A stretch of 64,000 nt of DNA. Origin: Flavobacterium xinjiangense (lineage in GTDB: Bacteria; Bacteroidota; Bacteroidia; Flavobacteriales; Flavobacteriaceae). The position numbers and the translations under genes were made by a program. This document shows positions 17,496-25,580 of this stretch, piece by piece (positions within the stretch are counted from its first letter, which is position 1; each line of letters opens with the position of its first letter). The stretch covers positions 62,001 to 126,000 of the forward strand of contig NZ_FRCL01000005.1 of assembly GCF_900142885.1 (NCBI RefSeq), read 5' to 3'. The notes beneath the pieces were generated by a model, which saw only the letters and a list, made by a program, of their open reading frames with translations, had not been told where the DNA came from and searched no databases.

Positions 17496-18695
17496 ATGGA
17501 AAATAATTTTAAAATGGTTGCCAAAACCTTTTTTGGTTTTGAAGAAATATTAGCGAAAGAATTGCAGATGTTGGGCGCGCAAAACGTTGAACAAGGTGTG
17601 AGAATGGTAAGTTTTAAAGGGGATAAGGGGTTTATGTACAAAGCGAATTTATCTTTGCGTACGGCTTTGAAAATCTTAAAACCTATTTATTTTTTCAAAG
17701 CTAATAACGAACAGGCTTTATACAAAGGCATTTCGGGAGTGAATTGGTCTAAATTGCTTAATGCCAATCAGACTTTTGTGATTGACGCTACGGTACATTC
17801 GGAATATTTTAATCACTCGGAATTTGTTTCTCAAAAGTGTAAAGATGCGATTGTTGATCAATTTAGAGAAAGAACCGGGCAACGTCCCAGTATTGATAAA
17901 GTTTTTCCTGATTTGAGAATTAATATCCATATTGACAAAGACCAGGTTTCAGTTGCATTGGATACTTCTGGAAACTCTTTACATCAACGTGGTTATAGAA
18001 CGGCTACGAATATTGCTCCTATAAACGAAGTTTTGGCGGCAGGAATCTTGTTGCTTTCGGGTTGGGATGGTCAAGGCGATTTCTTGGATTCAATGTGTGG
18101 TTCTGGAACTTTTCTGGCTGAAGCAGCTATGATTGCGTGTAATATTCCAGCAAACATTAACCGTAAAGAATTTGCTTTCGAAAAATGGAACGACTGGGAC
18201 AATGATTTATTTGATAGCATTTCGGATAGTTTGTTGAAACGAGTAAGAGAGTTTCATTACACTATAAAAGGCTATGATAAAGCGCCAAGTGCGGTTCAAA
18301 AAGCCAAAGACAATATCAAAAATGCTAATCTTGATGAGTATATCACTATCGAGGAAAAGAACTTTTTTGATACCGAAAAAACATCGCAAGGCAAGTTGCA
18401 TATGGTTTTCAATCCGCCTTATGATGAGCGTTTGGATATCCATATGGAAGAATTCTATAAAAGCATTGGAGATACTTTAAAGAAAAATTATCCTGGTACA
18501 ACTGCTTGGTTTATCACAGCAAATCTGGAAGCACTGAAATACGTTGGATTAAAACCTTCGAGAAAAATCAAACTTTTTAACGCGAGTTTAGAAGCGAGAT
18601 TAGTGAAATACGAGATGTACGAGGGAAGTAAGAGAACGAAATTTCAGGTGACAGATACAGAAAGTGGTGATCAGATTTCAGATAGCAGTTTGTAG
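17496..18695 (+). CDS. THUMP-domain RNA methyltransferase (RlmL N-type)
   Basis: 399 residues from the ATG at 17496. A THUMP domain (about residues 45-150) precedes a Rossmann-fold methyltransferase with motif I FLDSMCGSGTFLAEAAMIA (about 192-210) and the N-methyltransferase catalytic motif NPPYDERL (about 307). This set belongs to RlmL/TrmN-like enzymes that make N2-methylguanosine in 23S rRNA or tRNA. The RlmK half of the E. coli fusion is absent, as is usual outside gammaproteobacteria. A start at TTG 17472 is rejected because it falls inside the promoter element. Confidence 0.88.
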   Translation: MENNFKMVAKTFFGFEEILAKELQMLGAQNVEQGVRMVSFKGDKGFMYKANLSLRTALKILKPIYFFKANNEQALYKGISGVNWSKLLNANQTFVIDATVHSEYFNHSEFVSQKCKDAIVDQFRERTGQRPSIDKVFPDLRINIHIDKDQVSVALDTSGNSLHQRGYRTATNIAPINEVLAAGILLLSGWDGQGDFLDSMCGSGTFLAEAAMIACNIPANINRKEFAFEKWNDWDNDLFDSISDSLLKRVREFHYTIKGYDKAPSAVQKAKDNIKNANLDEYITIEEKNFFDTEKTSQGKLHMVFNPPYDERLDIHMEEFYKSIGDTLKKNYPGTTAWFITANLEALKYVGLKPSRKIKLFNASLEARLVKYEMYEGSKRTKFQVTDTESGDQISDSSL

Positions 18696-18751
18696 TAATC
18701 AAATGGCTGCAACTTTAAACTTTTTTAAACTTTAAACATCAAAATATCAAA

Positions 18752-18988
18752 ATGACTAAATTACAAGTACGTGCCTTTTTATATCAATTGGGTTCTTTTG
18801 CAATATTTTTTATATCCTTTAGATATTTAGTGGATCGATATACAATGTTAACCGGTTTTTGGATTCCATTTACCGCTTTTGTAATTGGAACAATTTTGGC
18901 TCCAAAATTCCAGGCCGTAAAAACCAAAGATGGAGAAAAATTATTTATGAAATGGATTTTTATAAAAGGAATTAAGGAGATTAATTAG
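18752..18988 (+). CDS. small membrane protein, unknown function
   Basis: 78 residues with two predicted membrane helices, about 8-26 (LYQLGSFAIFFISFRYLV) and 34-50 (GFWIPFTAFVIGTILAP), followed by a basic cytoplasmic tail ending GIKEIN. It starts 57 bases after the methyltransferase stop on the same strand and is followed directly by a strong hairpin. No named family is recognised. Confidence 0.65.
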   Translation: MTKLQVRAFLYQLGSFAIFFISFRYLVDRYTMLTGFWIPFTAFVIGTILAPKFQAVKTKDGEKLFMKWIFIKGIKEIN

Positions 18989-18996
18989 AAAATTAA

Positions 18997-19053
18997 AAAA
19001 TGTGTCAATTAGAAAATGATTTTAATTATCTCATTTTCTAATTGACACATTTT
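18997..19053. terminator. 23-base perfect stem between convergent genes
   Basis: Arms 18997-19019 and 19031-19053 are perfectly complementary (core GTGTCAATTAGAAAATGA) around an 11-base loop. The hairpin lies between the stop codons of the plus-strand membrane protein and the minus-strand DUF6048 gene and is flanked by A and T tracts, so it should terminate both. Confidence 0.8.
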
Positions 19054-19893
19054 CTACTTTTTTTTCTCTACTTTTTTAGGAGTAATCTTCTTCTTGTAAA
19101 TAGGAACAAAATACGTAACCGTATAATTGAATCCAACGCCAAAATCGCCATTGTAGGTTCTGTTGAATCCGGGAATGTATAAATTTTCGAAATTATCAGG
19201 TTGTTTATTACTGACCAAGCGTTTCAATTGAACACTAAAGCCTACAAACACATTGTCAAAAACCTTTGCTTTTACTCCCGCTACCACTTCAATCCAACTG
19301 GCTGTTAATCCGTTGAATTTTTGTCCGGAAGGAATTGATGGCACTTCTCCAAAATAAGGATTGGCATTGTAAATTTTATAGGAATTCAATTGTTGGCTAA
19401 AAGTGCTAAAACCATAGCGCAGACCTACGGAAATTATATTTTCCATATTCAGCCAGTTTTGATAGGCATTGTAATCAAAACCCGCTTTTAGATAAGACCC
19501 CTTTGTAGTTGAATTCAATCTGGTATCATCGGTAGTTTTATTTTCATTTCCGAGTTCGGCAGCCAAAAAGTATTTTTTTGTCAATCGATAATCCGCTACA
19601 AATTCAACTCCTTTATAATCCTTGTCATATAACGCCCTTGTCAATTTATATAAATCAACACCCACGCGCACCCCATAACGGTCCGTTTTGACAGGAGTAG
19701 GAGCAATAGAATCTTTCTTTTTTGCTATTAAATCAACTTTCTTGAAAGGTTCAGTATTTTCAGGAATTACACCATCTGTTTTTGGTGTTGGTTGATTCGT
19801 CAATTCGCCTTTTGGGCTCGTTTCTTGTGCTTTTGCCAAAGAAATGGACAAAACGAGGCAAAAACTAAAAAAATATTTTAATGTGTGTTTCAT
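19054..19893 (-). CDS. DUF6048 family outer-membrane-like protein
   Basis: 279 residues. The signal peptide MKHTLKYFFSFCLVLSISLAKA is followed by a proline- and lysine-rich linker (about 25-70) and a beta-barrel-like region that starts RYGVRVGVDLYKLTRALYD and continues with alternating aromatic strands to a lysine-rich tail. This layout matches the DUF6048 family of Flavobacteriales. The start overlaps the end of the DUF6452 gene by 29 bases, which together with the shared rlmD neighbour marks a conserved three-gene unit. Function unknown; envelope location is likely. Confidence 0.75.
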   Translation of the reverse strand: MKHTLKYFFSFCLVLSISLAKAQETSPKGELTNQPTPKTDGVIPENTEPFKKVDLIAKKKDSIAPTPVKTDRYGVRVGVDLYKLTRALYDKDYKGVEFVADYRLTKKYFLAAELGNENKTTDDTRLNSTTKGSYLKAGFDYNAYQNWLNMENIISVGLRYGFSTFSQQLNSYKIYNANPYFGEVPSIPSGQKFNGLTASWIEVVAGVKAKVFDNVFVGFSVQLKRLVSNKQPDNFENLYIPGFNRTYNGDFGVGFNYTVTYFVPIYKKKITPKKVEKKK

Positions 19894-20395
19894 TTTCGTT
19901 TTCTATATTACTTTTTTCAACCGAGATATATTTTATCCATTTATCGGCGGCAATTGTATGTGTATAAGGATTTGTTGGGTTTAAGGTGAAAATCGTCTTA
20001 AAACCGCAAGCTCTCGATACAAAAATATCATTTTTGGTGTAATCAAACTTTATGTCGTCGACATTGACTAATGCCGGATTCGAATTTCCCGAATTCAAGG
20101 TAAAGGTATAACTCGTGGTAACATCGTTTGTTTTTAACGGAATCGAAATTTTACTTCCATTGGCCAGGTATTTTGATTCATCGGCTGCAGTTGGATTAAA
20201 AATAATTCCATCTGTCATTCCAGCGCCAACGACCTTAAGATTAGTTACATTTTTTAAAACAGAAGGATTGGCAAAATCATAAAACTGAATGACCAGCCTT
20301 GGCGTTGTGGCCGTATTTGCATCGCAAATATCATCTTTCTCACAACTGGAGAAAAATAACGCTAGAGCCAATACCAATAAATATATTTTTCTCAT
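19865..20395 (-). CDS. DUF6452 family lipoprotein
   Basis: 176 residues. The signal MRKIYLLVLALALFFSSCEK ends in the lipobox FSSC, giving lipidation at Cys18. The mature part contains CDANTATTPRLVIQFYDFANP and a beta-sandwich-like pattern consistent with the DUF6452 family. The partner DUF6048 gene overlaps its 3' end by 29 bases, which suggests coupled translation and joint function at the outer membrane. What the pair does is not known. Confidence 0.75.
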   Translation of the reverse strand: MRKIYLLVLALALFFSSCEKDDICDANTATTPRLVIQFYDFANPSVLKNVTNLKVVGAGMTDGIIFNPTAADESKYLANGSKISIPLKTNDVTTSYTFTLNSGNSNPALVNVDDIKFDYTKNDIFVSRACGFKTIFTLNPTNPYTHTIAADKWIKYISVEKSNIENENETHIKIFF

Positions 20396-20408
20396 ATTTT
20401 TTAATGAA

Positions 20409-20450
20409 GATTTATGATTGCATTTTTATTAAAATCTGCAATCATAAATC
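20409..20450. repeat. 14-base perfect inverted repeat
   Basis: Arms GATTTATGATTGCA and TGCAATCATAAATC around a 14-base loop, in the 75-base gap between rlmD and the DUF6452 gene. No U tract follows in the minus direction, so it is a stable hairpin rather than a classical terminator. Confidence 0.6.
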
Positions 20451-20470
20451 GTTAATCAATCACAAATCAA

Positions 20471-21883
20471 TTATCTTCTTTCCAAAAGTACAACATTTTC
20501 CACGTGATGCGTTTGCGGGAACATATCCACAGGACGTACGCGAGTTACTTTGTATTTCTCATCCATTAAAGCTAAATCTCTAGCTTGTGTGGCCGAGTTA
20601 CAACTTACATACACCACTTTTTCAGGAGCGATTTTCATAATTTGTTCAATTACGTCTTTATGCATTCCGTCTCTTGGTGGATCCGTAATAATTACATCTG
20701 GATGCCCGTGTTGTGCGATGAAACTATCGTTAAAAACGACTTTCATATCTCCTACAAAGAATTCACAATTGGTGATTTCATTGCGTTCCGCATTCAATTT
20801 AGCATCTTTAATCGCTTCAGGAACGCTTTCAACACCAATCACTTTTTTGGCATTTTTAGAGACAAACTGAGCAATTGTTCCTGTTCCGGTATACAAATCA
20901 TAAACAACTTCATTTCCGGTAAGACCAGCAAAATCTCTCGTTATTTTATATAATTCGTACGCTTGATCAGAATTGGTTTGGTAAAAAGATTTCGCATTAA
21001 TGCTGAATTTCAAGCCTTCCATTTCTTCCAGGATGTAATCTCTTCCTTTGTATAATTTAATATCGGTATCGTATAAAGTATCGTTCGCTTTATTATTGAT
21101 AACGTATTGCAGCGAAGTAATCTGAGGGAATTTTTCGTAAATATGATCCAAAAGCAATTCTCTGTTGGCTTTGTCGTTTTCAAAAAACTGAATCAAAACC
21201 ATTATTTCACCAGTTGAAGCCGTACGCAACATCAAAGTTCTAAGCAAACCTTCGTGCGCTCTTGGATTAAAGAAAGTCAAACCGTGCTCGTTAGCAAAAG
21301 CGCGAACTTCGTTTCTAATCGCATTCGAGGGATCTTCCTGCAAATGACATTTATTGATGTCCAGAATTTTATCCCACATTTTCGGAATGTGAAAACCAAG
21401 TGCGTTTCTGTTTCCTAAATCTTCGGTGCTGTCAATTTCTTTTTCGGTCAACCAACGGCTGTTCGAAAAGGAAAATTCCATTTTGTTTCTGTAAAAAAAC
21501 TGTTTTTCCGAACCTAAAATCGGTTCAAATTCAGGAAGCTCAATTTTTCCTATGCGTTGCAAATGGTTTTTCACCTCATTTTGCTTATAATACAACTGTT
21601 GGCTGTATTTCATATTCTGCCATTTACAACCTCCACAAACACCAAAATGCTCGCAAATAGGTTCTAAACGATGCTCAGAATATTCGTGAAAATGAATTGC
21701 TTTCCCCTCGTAATACGCCTTGCGCTTCTTGAAAGTCTGCACATCAACCACATCACCGGGAACGACATTCGGGATAAAAACAACTTTACCATCCGGAGCC
21801 TTTGCTACCGAAACGCCTTTTGCACCAGCATCAAGGACTTTTATTTGATGAAAGACAACTTTGTCTGTATTTTTCTTAGCCAT
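20471..21883 (-). CDS. rlmD: 23S rRNA m5U1939 methyltransferase
   Basis: 470 residues. An N-terminal TRAM domain (about residues 8-66) is followed by the 4Fe-4S cysteine cluster CEHFGVCGGCKW (about 76-87), a fourth cysteine further on, the SAM-binding region VVYDLYTGTGTIAQF and the catalytic cysteine in VVYVSCNSATQARDL near the C-terminus. This is the RlmD/RumA layout, which methylates C5 of a uridine in 23S rRNA; TrmFO-independent m5U54 tRNA formation by RlmCD-type enzymes is a known alternative within the family. The ATG at 21883 lies five bases from a -7 element. Confidence 0.92.
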   Translation of the reverse strand: MAKKNTDKVVFHQIKVLDAGAKGVSVAKAPDGKVVFIPNVVPGDVVDVQTFKKRKAYYEGKAIHFHEYSEHRLEPICEHFGVCGGCKWQNMKYSQQLYYKQNEVKNHLQRIGKIELPEFEPILGSEKQFFYRNKMEFSFSNSRWLTEKEIDSTEDLGNRNALGFHIPKMWDKILDINKCHLQEDPSNAIRNEVRAFANEHGLTFFNPRAHEGLLRTLMLRTASTGEIMVLIQFFENDKANRELLLDHIYEKFPQITSLQYVINNKANDTLYDTDIKLYKGRDYILEEMEGLKFSINAKSFYQTNSDQAYELYKITRDFAGLTGNEVVYDLYTGTGTIAQFVSKNAKKVIGVESVPEAIKDAKLNAERNEITNCEFFVGDMKVVFNDSFIAQHGHPDVIITDPPRDGMHKDVIEQIMKIAPEKVVYVSCNSATQARDLALMDEKYKVTRVRPVDMFPQTHHVENVVLLERR

Positions 21884-21887
21884 AGCG

Positions 21888-21895
21888 CAAAAATA
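21888..21895 (-). promoter_or_regulatory. -7 element giving a near-leaderless rlmD transcript
   Basis: On the minus strand TATTTTTG matches TAnnTTTG and ends four bases before the rlmD ATG. Transcription starting at the usual distance would begin at or within a few bases of the start codon. Confidence 0.35.
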
Positions 21896-21954
21896 AGCGT
21901 TTGAATGGTTTTATAAATTCAAATTGTGAAATATTTTCAAATTTTCCATTTTTT

Positions 21955-22150
21955 TATTTGGGCCCATTCCCGCTTTCCGCTGCAAACCCGCAATTCCGTA
22001 AGCTGGAACACTAAGCCCGTAAAGGAGCTTCCTTCAGTCGCTCTTTACCGGCGAGAGTTCCAAAGCTTTCGGTGCTGCGGTTTTTTTGCTATAAACGAAG
22101 TTCACTGAACACATCTGAAAAATAAAGTTAAGTGAAGTAATCGGGGGCGG
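21955..22150. repeat. palindromic intergenic repeat, copy D
   Basis: Occupies much of the 457-base gap between rlmD and the small membrane protein gene. It begins CCCATTCCCGCTTTCCGCTG (compare copy A at 5319 and B at 13085). It holds an imperfect palindrome whose loop is AAAGGAGCTTCCTTCAGTCG, as in copy A, and ends with AACGAAGTTCACTGAAC and AGTGAAGTAAT, also shared with copy A. The order of the two shared blocks is reversed relative to copy A. The rest of the gap is A/T-rich leader. Confidence 0.7.
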
Positions 22151-22287
22151 GATTGGTGATGAGAATTTGATTATTTTAACTATAATCATTTTTGTCTTTA
22201 GTGTTATTCGTAGGCTTAAAGGTTGAATTATGTGAATTATGTAATGTTTTTGTTTAATTTAGTAATATTTCATTAACTTAGTGTCAA

Positions 22288-22295
22288 TATATTTG
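22288..22295 (+). promoter_or_regulatory. -7 element of the 73-residue protein gene
   Basis: TATATTTG matches TAnnTTTG and lies 45 bases before the ATG at 22341. No TTG at 17-23 bases upstream is evident. Confidence 0.4.
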
Positions 22296-22340
22296 TAATA
22301 TCAAAACTAAAAAATATAATTAATCTAAAATCGATTCAAC

Positions 22341-22562
22341 ATGAAACAATTATCCAACATCAGCGTAACTTTTAAAAAGTCTTTATTATTAATCGCACTT
22401 TTATTTTCTCAAAGTATTATATGGGCACAAGATAAAACAGTGGATGTAAATTTGAATGTGAATAAAGGAGAAAATGACTGGTATGCGCAACCATGGATTT
22501 TAGTAGTAGGTGGTGCAGTATTTATCATAATAATAGTAGCTCTTTTAAGAGGTAAAAAGTAA
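22341..22562 (+). CDS. small exported membrane protein
   Basis: 73 residues. An N-terminal signal peptide (about 1-30, ending SQSIIWAQ) is followed by about 22 polar residues (DKTVDVNLNVNKGENDWYAQ) and one C-terminal membrane helix, VVGGAVFIIIIVALL, with the basic end RGKK. The product would sit in the inner membrane with a short periplasmic segment. The gene stands alone, with its own -7 element and terminator, which argues for a real transcript. No family is recognised. Confidence 0.7.
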   Translation: MKQLSNISVTFKKSLLLIALLFSQSIIWAQDKTVDVNLNVNKGENDWYAQPWILVVGGAVFIIIIVALLRGKK

Positions 22563-22599
22563 TTATAACTGGTATTCGGTTTAATAAATAACGAACTAT

Positions 22600-22648
22600 A
22601 AAAAAGAGTGTAAATTGATCTTATAAAAGTCAATTTATACTCTTTTTT
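22600..22648. terminator. bidirectional terminator
   Basis: Arms AAAAAAGAGTGTAAATTGA and TCAATTTATACTCTTTTTT with an 11-base loop; it lies 38 bases after the 73-residue protein gene and before the end of the convergent gene at 22693. Confidence 0.85.
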
Positions 22649-22692
22649 CATTTAAATGATTAAAAATATTGGATTCGCCAGAGTAACAATTA

Positions 22693-23145
22693 TCAAACTG
22701 GATTGTCTTTTTTTTTGATCAATTCATAGTTAATTATCGTAGGCAGATAGAAACATATATCGGCAGTGATTTTCCCAAGAATAATTCCAAGAAAATAATT
22801 TTCGGTTAGTATTGGCATCCAATACATACAAAACGGGCGAATGAAAAAGAAATCCAAAATGGCAGGATAGCCAAATTCCAATAACAAATTCTTTACCAAT
22901 AAAAGGGTTTCCCTTAAAGTGGTTTTTTGCCCTAGCTCTTGATTCTTTTTGGCCATCTTTTTATAAGACTTCGCAATTATGATTCCGTAAAATGCCAAAT
23001 ATTCTGCAAACGTAATCAAATAAGCCGTAGTCAAACCGCTAAGAATTCTGCTGAATTGGGAACTTAACAAAGCCGAACTTGTGGCTGCTAATTCGGCATA
23101 TTTGTATCGGTCAAACCATTCTTTAAAATTCGATTTATTAAACAT
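22693..23145 (-). CDS. membrane protein, unknown function
   Basis: 150 residues with three or four predicted membrane helices (about 25-58, 84-100 and 115-138), separated by a basic loop AKSYKKMAKKNQELGQK. The segment FGYPAILDFFFIRPFCMYWMP between helices is conserved-looking but not assignable. It ends KKKDNPV. It is convergent with the 73-residue protein gene and apparently monocistronic. I do not recognise the family. Confidence 0.65.
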   Translation of the reverse strand: MFNKSNFKEWFDRYKYAELAATSSALLSSQFSRILSGLTTAYLITFAEYLAFYGIIIAKSYKKMAKKNQELGQKTTLRETLLLVKNLLLEFGYPAILDFFFIRPFCMYWMPILTENYFLGIILGKITADICFYLPTIINYELIKKKDNPV

Positions 23146-23298
23146 TGGTGGTAATTAATTTTGTATTAAAAAAGATAGTCCAAAAAAGGAATATTTTTAG
23201 TTGTTATTGTTTGTGAGTATGGATTGAAATCAGTGCGATTCTTGTAGTTTGTATTGTTTTTTAATTGTAAGATATGATTTTAACAAACATAATCAATT

Positions 23299-23367
23299 AT
23301 GCGCAAAATTAGAAGAAAGACTGGTTTTTTAGCAGTAATCATGATTGGTAGAGCTTCTATTACCTAG
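23299..23367 (+). CDS. possible 22-codon small ORF
   Basis: ATG at 23299, stop TAG at 23365. The peptide is strongly cationic at its start (MRKIRRKTGF) followed by a hydrophobic patch (LAVIMIG). A terminator begins five bases after the stop, which is what would be expected of a short transcript. No ribosome-binding or -7 element is convincing, and no downstream plus-strand gene exists for it to act as a leader peptide. It may be a small membrane-active peptide or chance. Confidence 0.3.
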   Translation: MRKIRRKTGFLAVIMIGRASIT

Positions 23368-23371
23368 AAGC

Positions 23372-23405
23372 ACAAAAGCCCAAATCTATTGATTTGGGCT
23401 TTTGT
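23372..23405. terminator. bidirectional terminator
   Basis: Arms ACAAAAGCCCAAATC and GATTTGGGCTTTTGT with loop TATT. It can end the minus-strand lipoprotein gene (stop at 23429) and the short plus-strand frame at 23299. Confidence 0.85.
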
Positions 23406-23428
23406 ATGAGTTTTGGGAAATAACAATA

Positions 23429-24070
23429 TTATTTTAAAAATGCTAAAGGTGTTTGTACTTTAATTTTTATAGCATCAAAGTTATTAGAGTTTATTCCAAC
23501 TAAACCATAAACAGTTTCTCCTTTTTTAATTGTTTTTCCATTGATATTGTAATCATTCAAATCAGCATTGAATTTTTTGTTAGCGGAACTAGCAACAATC
23601 ATATTCCCACCTGCAATTCCAGGTCCAAGAATTAAACCTACAGGAAAAGAACTAGTCGTTCCAGGATTATTATAGGAATTAGTCTCAGTTTTATAAATCT
23701 GTATAGGTGATAAAAGTAAAAACCATAAATAAGAGGCAGGACTCTGTTTTAAAGTTTTGTAAATCGTTTCTTTTTCCATTAAATACAGAGTGGCGTCATT
23801 TTCATAACTAAGCGAAATGTCTGTGCCAAAAACCAGATCTCTGTCGCTGTTATTGGTAACTTTAATGGCAATCAGTTTTACCGTTTTACTCTTTTCTTTT
23901 TTGGCGTATTTATTATCTAATAAATCATATTTATATTCTAAAGAAACATCATTCGTTGCATTTTTTGAAACGTAGTTAATGTTTTTTGGATCAATGGATT
24001 TGTAACCAGATGCACAACTGTTTAGCAGTAAGGCGCAAGATGATAAAAAGATAATTTTTAAAATTCGCAT
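23429..24070 (-). CDS. lipoprotein, unknown function
   Basis: 213 residues. The signal MRILKIIFLSSCALLLNSCAS ends in the lipobox LNSC, giving lipidation at Cys19. The mature part is beta-rich (VSLEYKYDLLDNKYAKKEK, VKLIAIKVTNNSDRDLVFG), with a middle hydrophobic stretch SYLWFLLLSPIQIY and a glycine-rich segment (VGLILGPGIAGGNMIV). It is likely an envelope protein. No family is recognised. The gene is monocistronic by its spacing. Confidence 0.7.
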   Translation of the reverse strand: MRILKIIFLSSCALLLNSCASGYKSIDPKNINYVSKNATNDVSLEYKYDLLDNKYAKKEKSKTVKLIAIKVTNNSDRDLVFGTDISLSYENDATLYLMEKETIYKTLKQSPASYLWFLLLSPIQIYKTETNSYNNPGTTSSFPVGLILGPGIAGGNMIVASSANKKFNADLNDYNINGKTIKKGETVYGLVGINSNNFDAIKIKVQTPLAFLK

Positions 24071-24196
24071 AAGTAATTTATTTTGTAAGGTTAATTTTGG
24101 TGGCGCAAACTTAGTAAATTTCTTAATAAATAAAATAAATTTTAAAAATAAATATTGAATTATTTGTAGGATTAAAGTGAGTATTGTTTTTTTGAA

Positions 24197-24889
24197 TTAT
24201 TTGACCTGCAAAGCCAAAGTAATTGCTTTATCGGCTAGTGGAGCCATTACTTGATAACCTGTTTTATTGGGATGCACACCATCATTCGAATAATCAGTTT
24301 TTAAACCCTGATTTTTATCAACCATTTCAGAATAATAATCGACATACACAATGTCATTTGCAAGAGCGTAATTCTTCAGGATTTCGTTCAATGTTTTGAT
24401 TTTAGCAATCGGTTCTTGGTTGGGTTTCCAAGGAAAGTCGTAAGCCGGCAAAACGGAACACAGAATTACTTTGATGTGGTTTGCTTTCGCCAATTCAATC
24501 ATAGAGAAAATATTATCCCGAATCATTTCAATGGTCGTAGGACCTGTGTTTCCTGCAATATCATTGATTCCTGCAAGAATTACAACAGCGGTGGGTTTTA
24601 AGGCGATGACATCGGCTCTAAAGCGCAGTAGCATTTGTGGCGTAGTTTGTCCGCTTATCCCCCGATTAACATAAGGTTTGCCGGAGAAATATTCCGGATC
24701 AACGGTACTCCAAAATTCGGTTATGGAATCCCCCATAAAAACAATCCTTTTTTGTCCCACTTCTGCAGGTTTTAAAACAATGTTTTCATTTTGGTAACGA
24801 TTTAAATTGGGCCAGTCTTGAGCCTTTACATTTCCTCCCATAAAGATTGATAATACTAGTAAACAGTAAATTAATTTTGTTTTTCTCAT
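24197..24889 (-). CDS. SGNH/GDSL hydrolase
   Basis: 230 residues. A signal peptide (about 1-24, ending GGNVKAQ) precedes an SGNH fold. Block I holds Ser55 in FMGDSITEF, block II Gly in NRGISGQTT, block III Asn in LAGINDIAGN and block V Asp203 and His206 in DGVHPNKTGY. All four catalytic blocks are intact, so it is probably an active esterase, either acyl-ester or carbohydrate-acetyl, in the periplasm. The substrate cannot be read. It resembles secreted acylhydrolases common in Bacteroidota polysaccharide degraders, but no polysaccharide locus is nearby. Confidence 0.88.
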   Translation of the reverse strand: MRKTKLIYCLLVLSIFMGGNVKAQDWPNLNRYQNENIVLKPAEVGQKRIVFMGDSITEFWSTVDPEYFSGKPYVNRGISGQTTPQMLLRFRADVIALKPTAVVILAGINDIAGNTGPTTIEMIRDNIFSMIELAKANHIKVILCSVLPAYDFPWKPNQEPIAKIKTLNEILKNYALANDIVYVDYYSEMVDKNQGLKTDYSNDGVHPNKTGYQVMAPLADKAITLALQVK

Positions 24890-25067
24890 TTGTACCTAGT
24901 TTTCATAGTTATAAATTAATATGCGTTAGGTCTAACAAACGTAACAAATTCGCATTTGGAAACCTAAGCATAACTCCATGTCGCTGTTCTTGATCTAATG
25001 ATTTTAAACATTTTTTAAAATTTCGTTAAAAAAACCAGTTTCTGAAAGTGTTTTTTGACAAATGAAC

Positions 25068-25075
25068 TAAATTTG
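25068..25075 (+). promoter_or_regulatory. -7 element of the OsmC-family gene
   Basis: TAAATTTG matches TAnnTTTG and ends 21 bases before the ATG at 25097; a TTTTTTG tract lies 10 bases upstream, closer than the usual -33 spacing. Confidence 0.4.
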
Positions 25076-25096
25076 AGTAAATTAAAAAATAGAATT

Positions 25097-25507
25097 ATGA
25101 AAAGAAATGCAACCGCAGTTTGGAATGGTTCACTAAAAGAGGGAGCCGGGAAATTATCGACACAAAGTAAAACCTTAGAAAATACCCAATATTCATTCAA
25201 ATCCCGATTTGAAGAAGGAGTAGGAACAAATCCTGAAGAGTTAATAGCAGCGGCGCACTCAGGCTGTTTTACGATGCAGCTTTCGGCTTATATTACTGAA
25301 GCCGGTTTTGAAATTGAAAGTATCGAAACCAAATGTGATATTGATTTAGTAGATGGTACGATTGTAAGTTCTCATTTAACAGTTAATGCAAAGGTAAAAG
25401 GGATTTCTGACGATGCTTTTCAACAAGAAGTTTCAAAAGCAGAGAAAAACTGTCCCGTTTCTAAAGTATTGAACGCTGCTATTTCTAGTACTGCGACTCT
25501 AGTATAA
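25097..25507 (+). CDS. OsmC family peroxiredoxin
   Basis: 136 residues from the ATG at 25097; the open frame begins earlier (25055), inside the promoter region. Two redox cysteines are present, in HSGCFTMQL and in KNCPVSKVL, at the spacing of OsmC. OsmC proteins reduce organic hydroperoxides using dithiol electron donors. The N-terminal MKRNATAVWNGSLKEGAGKL matches the E. coli OsmC start. It is a single-gene unit ended by a clear terminator, and one of two OsmC-type proteins in the window (the second is at 48870). Confidence 0.9.
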   Translation: MKRNATAVWNGSLKEGAGKLSTQSKTLENTQYSFKSRFEEGVGTNPEELIAAAHSGCFTMQLSAYITEAGFEIESIETKCDIDLVDGTIVSSHLTVNAKVKGISDDAFQQEVSKAEKNCPVSKVLNAAISSTATLV

Positions 25508-25525
25508 AAATAAAGATTGATATAA

Positions 25526-25558
25526 AAAAGGCTCGGTTTTACACAAACCGAGCCTTTT
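25526..25558. terminator. bidirectional terminator
   Basis: Arms AAAAGGCTCGGTTT and AAACCGAGCCTTTT with a five-base loop, between the convergent OsmC and cysM genes. Confidence 0.88.
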
Positions 25559-25580
25559 CTATTTTATATAAATGATTGGA

